From NCBI GenBank assembly GCA_030425485.1, contig JAUIAM010000001.1, positions 186,001 through 250,000 of the forward strand: a DNA stretch of 64,000 nt. The letters are read 5' to 3'. Positions 62,761 to 64,000 of the stretch are shown here, piece by piece (within the stretch, counting starts at the first letter, position 1; each line of letters starts with the position of its first letter). The stretch comes from Verrucomicrobiia bacterium (GTDB taxonomy: Bacteria > Verrucomicrobiota > Verrucomicrobiia > Opitutales > Cerasicoccaceae). A program made the translations under genes and the position numbers. The notes under the pieces are model-generated. The model had not been told where the DNA came from. It made no database searches and saw nothing but the letters and a program-made list of their open reading frames with translations.

Positions 62761-64000
62761 CTAGCGGCGGATCGTGTGTCTGGCACCACTGCGCCGAAGC
62801 AGGGCAGAGATGACCAAGAGCACCAGACCGCAACCGGCGAAGGCGAGGCGTCCGCTCATGGGGTTGGGGATCAGCATCATGAGCAGCATAAAGATGCCAT
62901 AGCCCGTCGCCACGCGACTGATGAGGCGGATCTGCAGGCCCGGGTCATCTTTGCCGAGGTCCGGGTCGTCTTCGCCCACCGGTCTTTCCATGTCGTCAAA
63001 GAAAGCATTGACCTCTGCTTCGCGCTTCTCCGGCAGGGACTGCTTAAACCGGCAGGCGAAGAAGAACCAGCCGAAACCGACCACAAGATTGCTGATGACA
63101 CCGACGATGAGGACGAGGTCGTTGCCCTCGCGCTGGCTGAGCGGTTCGGTCAGGCCAAGCAGCGCTTGTGCCCGCTCCGGGGTGACGAACAGCTTGACGC
63201 AGAGCGAGTTTATGAGGCCCACGACAATGGTCGACCAGGCCGCCCAGTCGGGAGAGCGTTTTACGAATACTGCCAGGATCATCGGTATGATTAAAGGCAT
63301 GGCCACCAAGGTGCCAAATTGGAGCATGATGTTGAACAGGGACATGTTGCTGAGCTGGTTCAGCCCCATGGCGATGAGGATGATGCCAATGCCCAACGAG
63401 ACGGTGACGACCTTGCCCGCCAGCATGAGCTCCTTCTCGTCGGCCTGCGGGCGGCAAACCGTGTAGTAGAAGTTGCGCACGAACACGCCCGCGTTGCGGT
63501 TCAGGCCGCTGTCCATGGAGGACATGGTGGCGGCAAACATACCCGAGGCCAGCATGCCGATCATGCCGGCAGGGAGGACTTGCAGGCAGATGGCGACGTA
63601 GGCGACTTCGGAGGGCTTGGACACGTGGGGGAAGATGGCCGAAATGTCGGGGATGAGGACAGCGGCCGCCATCGGCGGGATGAACCAGATCACCGGGCCG
63701 ATGAAGAAAAGCGCGGTTGCCAGCAGGGCGGCTTTGCGCGCCTGAGTCGTGTCGCGCGCGCACAGAAAGCGTGAGGCGTCGAGCAGGTTGTTGGTGTTAG
63801 CGACTTGCTTCACGATGATGGCGATCATCCAGATGTAGATGATGCCCGGGACGGTGACGTTGTTGCCCAAAAAGGAATCTGCCGGAAACTGCGTAATCAG
63901 CTCGGAGACCCCACCAATGCGGACCAGCGTGAATACCGTGGCGACAACGGTTATCAGCATGAGGACGATGACTTGAATGAAGTCGCTGGCAGAGACGGCC
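62761..64000 (-). CDS. Sodium:solute symporter (SSS family), cut by window end
   Basis: The frame is open to the window edge; the start lies beyond 64000. At least 413 residues remain. SSS features include FAATMSSMDSGLNRNAGVFVRNF, the Na-site region also seen in the first symporter, NNLLDASRFLCARDTTQARKAALL and the membrane pattern with ASDFIQVIVLMLIT upstream. The C-terminal cytoplasmic segment (VNAFFDDMERPVGEDDPDLG) also resembles the first symporter, which suggests both belong to one subfamily. Import of the PL6-like lyase product is plausible because the genes face each other. Confidence 0.93.
   Translation of the reverse strand, partial: AVSASDFIQVIVLMLITVVATVFTLVRIGGVSELITQFPADSFLGNNVTVPGIIYIWMIAIIVKQVANTNNLLDASRFLCARDTTQARKAALLATALFFIGPVIWFIPPMAAAVLIPDISAIFPHVSKPSEVAYVAICLQVLPAGMIGMLASGMFAATMSSMDSGLNRNAGVFVRNFYYTVCRPQADEKELMLAGKVVTVSLGIGIILIAMGLNQLSNMSLFNIMLQFGTLVAMPLIIPMILAVFVKRSPDWAAWSTIVVGLINSLCVKLFVTPERAQALLGLTEPLSQREGNDLVLIVGVISNLVVGFGWFFFACRFKQSLPEKREAEVNAFFDDMERPVGEDDPDLGKDDPGLQIRLISRVATGYGIFMLLMMLIPNPMSGRLAFAGCGLVLLVISALLRRSGARHTIRR

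Overview
The window looks like a chromosomal segment of a Verrucomicrobiota bacterium, most likely class Opitutia (Opitutales/Puniceicoccales type). This is inferred from GC-rich coding DNA, six secreted proteins with PEP-CTERM-like sorting tails, a prepilin-like protein with the H-X9-DG motif, many polysaccharide-active enzymes with sodium/solute symporters, and housekeeping genes in small scattered operons. No rRNA or tRNA gene, CRISPR array, transposase gene or phage gene was recognised.

Positions 1-30300 are mostly core genome. In order: a DUF748/AsmA-like envelope protein, alaS, leuB, a PEP-CTERM protein, an MBL-fold hydrolase, a tiny membrane protein, ribD, rdgB, a Bax-inhibitor-1 family protein, and a likely operon metG-menF-menD-menB plus a small membrane protein. 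Then come a HAD phosphatase, a topoisomerase III-like enzyme, a class V aminotransferase, an ABA4-like membrane protein, a redoxin lipoprotein, serine acetyltransferase, a 2Fe-2S ferredoxin, another PEP-CTERM protein and an AlgI/AlgJ-like O-acetylation pair.

Positions 30400-64000 are mainly a carbohydrate-foraging region. It holds two heparinase II/III-like lyases, a DUF2264 protein, a PL6-like lyase, a clan-A glycoside hydrolase, two beta-helix proteins (one GH110-like), Gfo/Idh and FAD oxidoreductases, a TIM-barrel sugar isomerase coupled to a symporter, a second symporter cut by the window end, a 2-hydroxyacid dehydrogenase, xylA-xylB with a divergent PAS-AraC regulator, an IclR regulator and several PEP-CTERM surface proteins. 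A plausible reading is that secreted lyases and hydrolases cut an acidic (uronate-containing) polysaccharide, symporters import the products, and oxidoreductases and isomerases feed them to central metabolism. No sulfatase gene and no SusC/SusD pair was seen.

The most unusual structure is non-coding. Several families of palindromic repeats sit at the 3' ends of genes. A 163-bp element occurs twice (10471-10633 and 43032-43194) with equal length and compensatory base changes in its stems. A 60-62-bp REP-like element occurs twice (18412-18471 and 24061-24122). In all four cases the TAG stop codon of the neighbouring gene lies at or across the element edge. A further inverted repeat encodes the last residues and stop of the topoisomerase, and two other long inverted repeats share a 22-nt loop.

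Other points: MenD carries a roughly 180-residue histone-H1-like tail. A GTTCCA-N4-TGGAAC palindrome stands in front of the IclR gene and recurs twice, once with a mismatch, in front of a PEP-CTERM gene and a beta-helix enzyme gene, which suggests a small IclR regulon.
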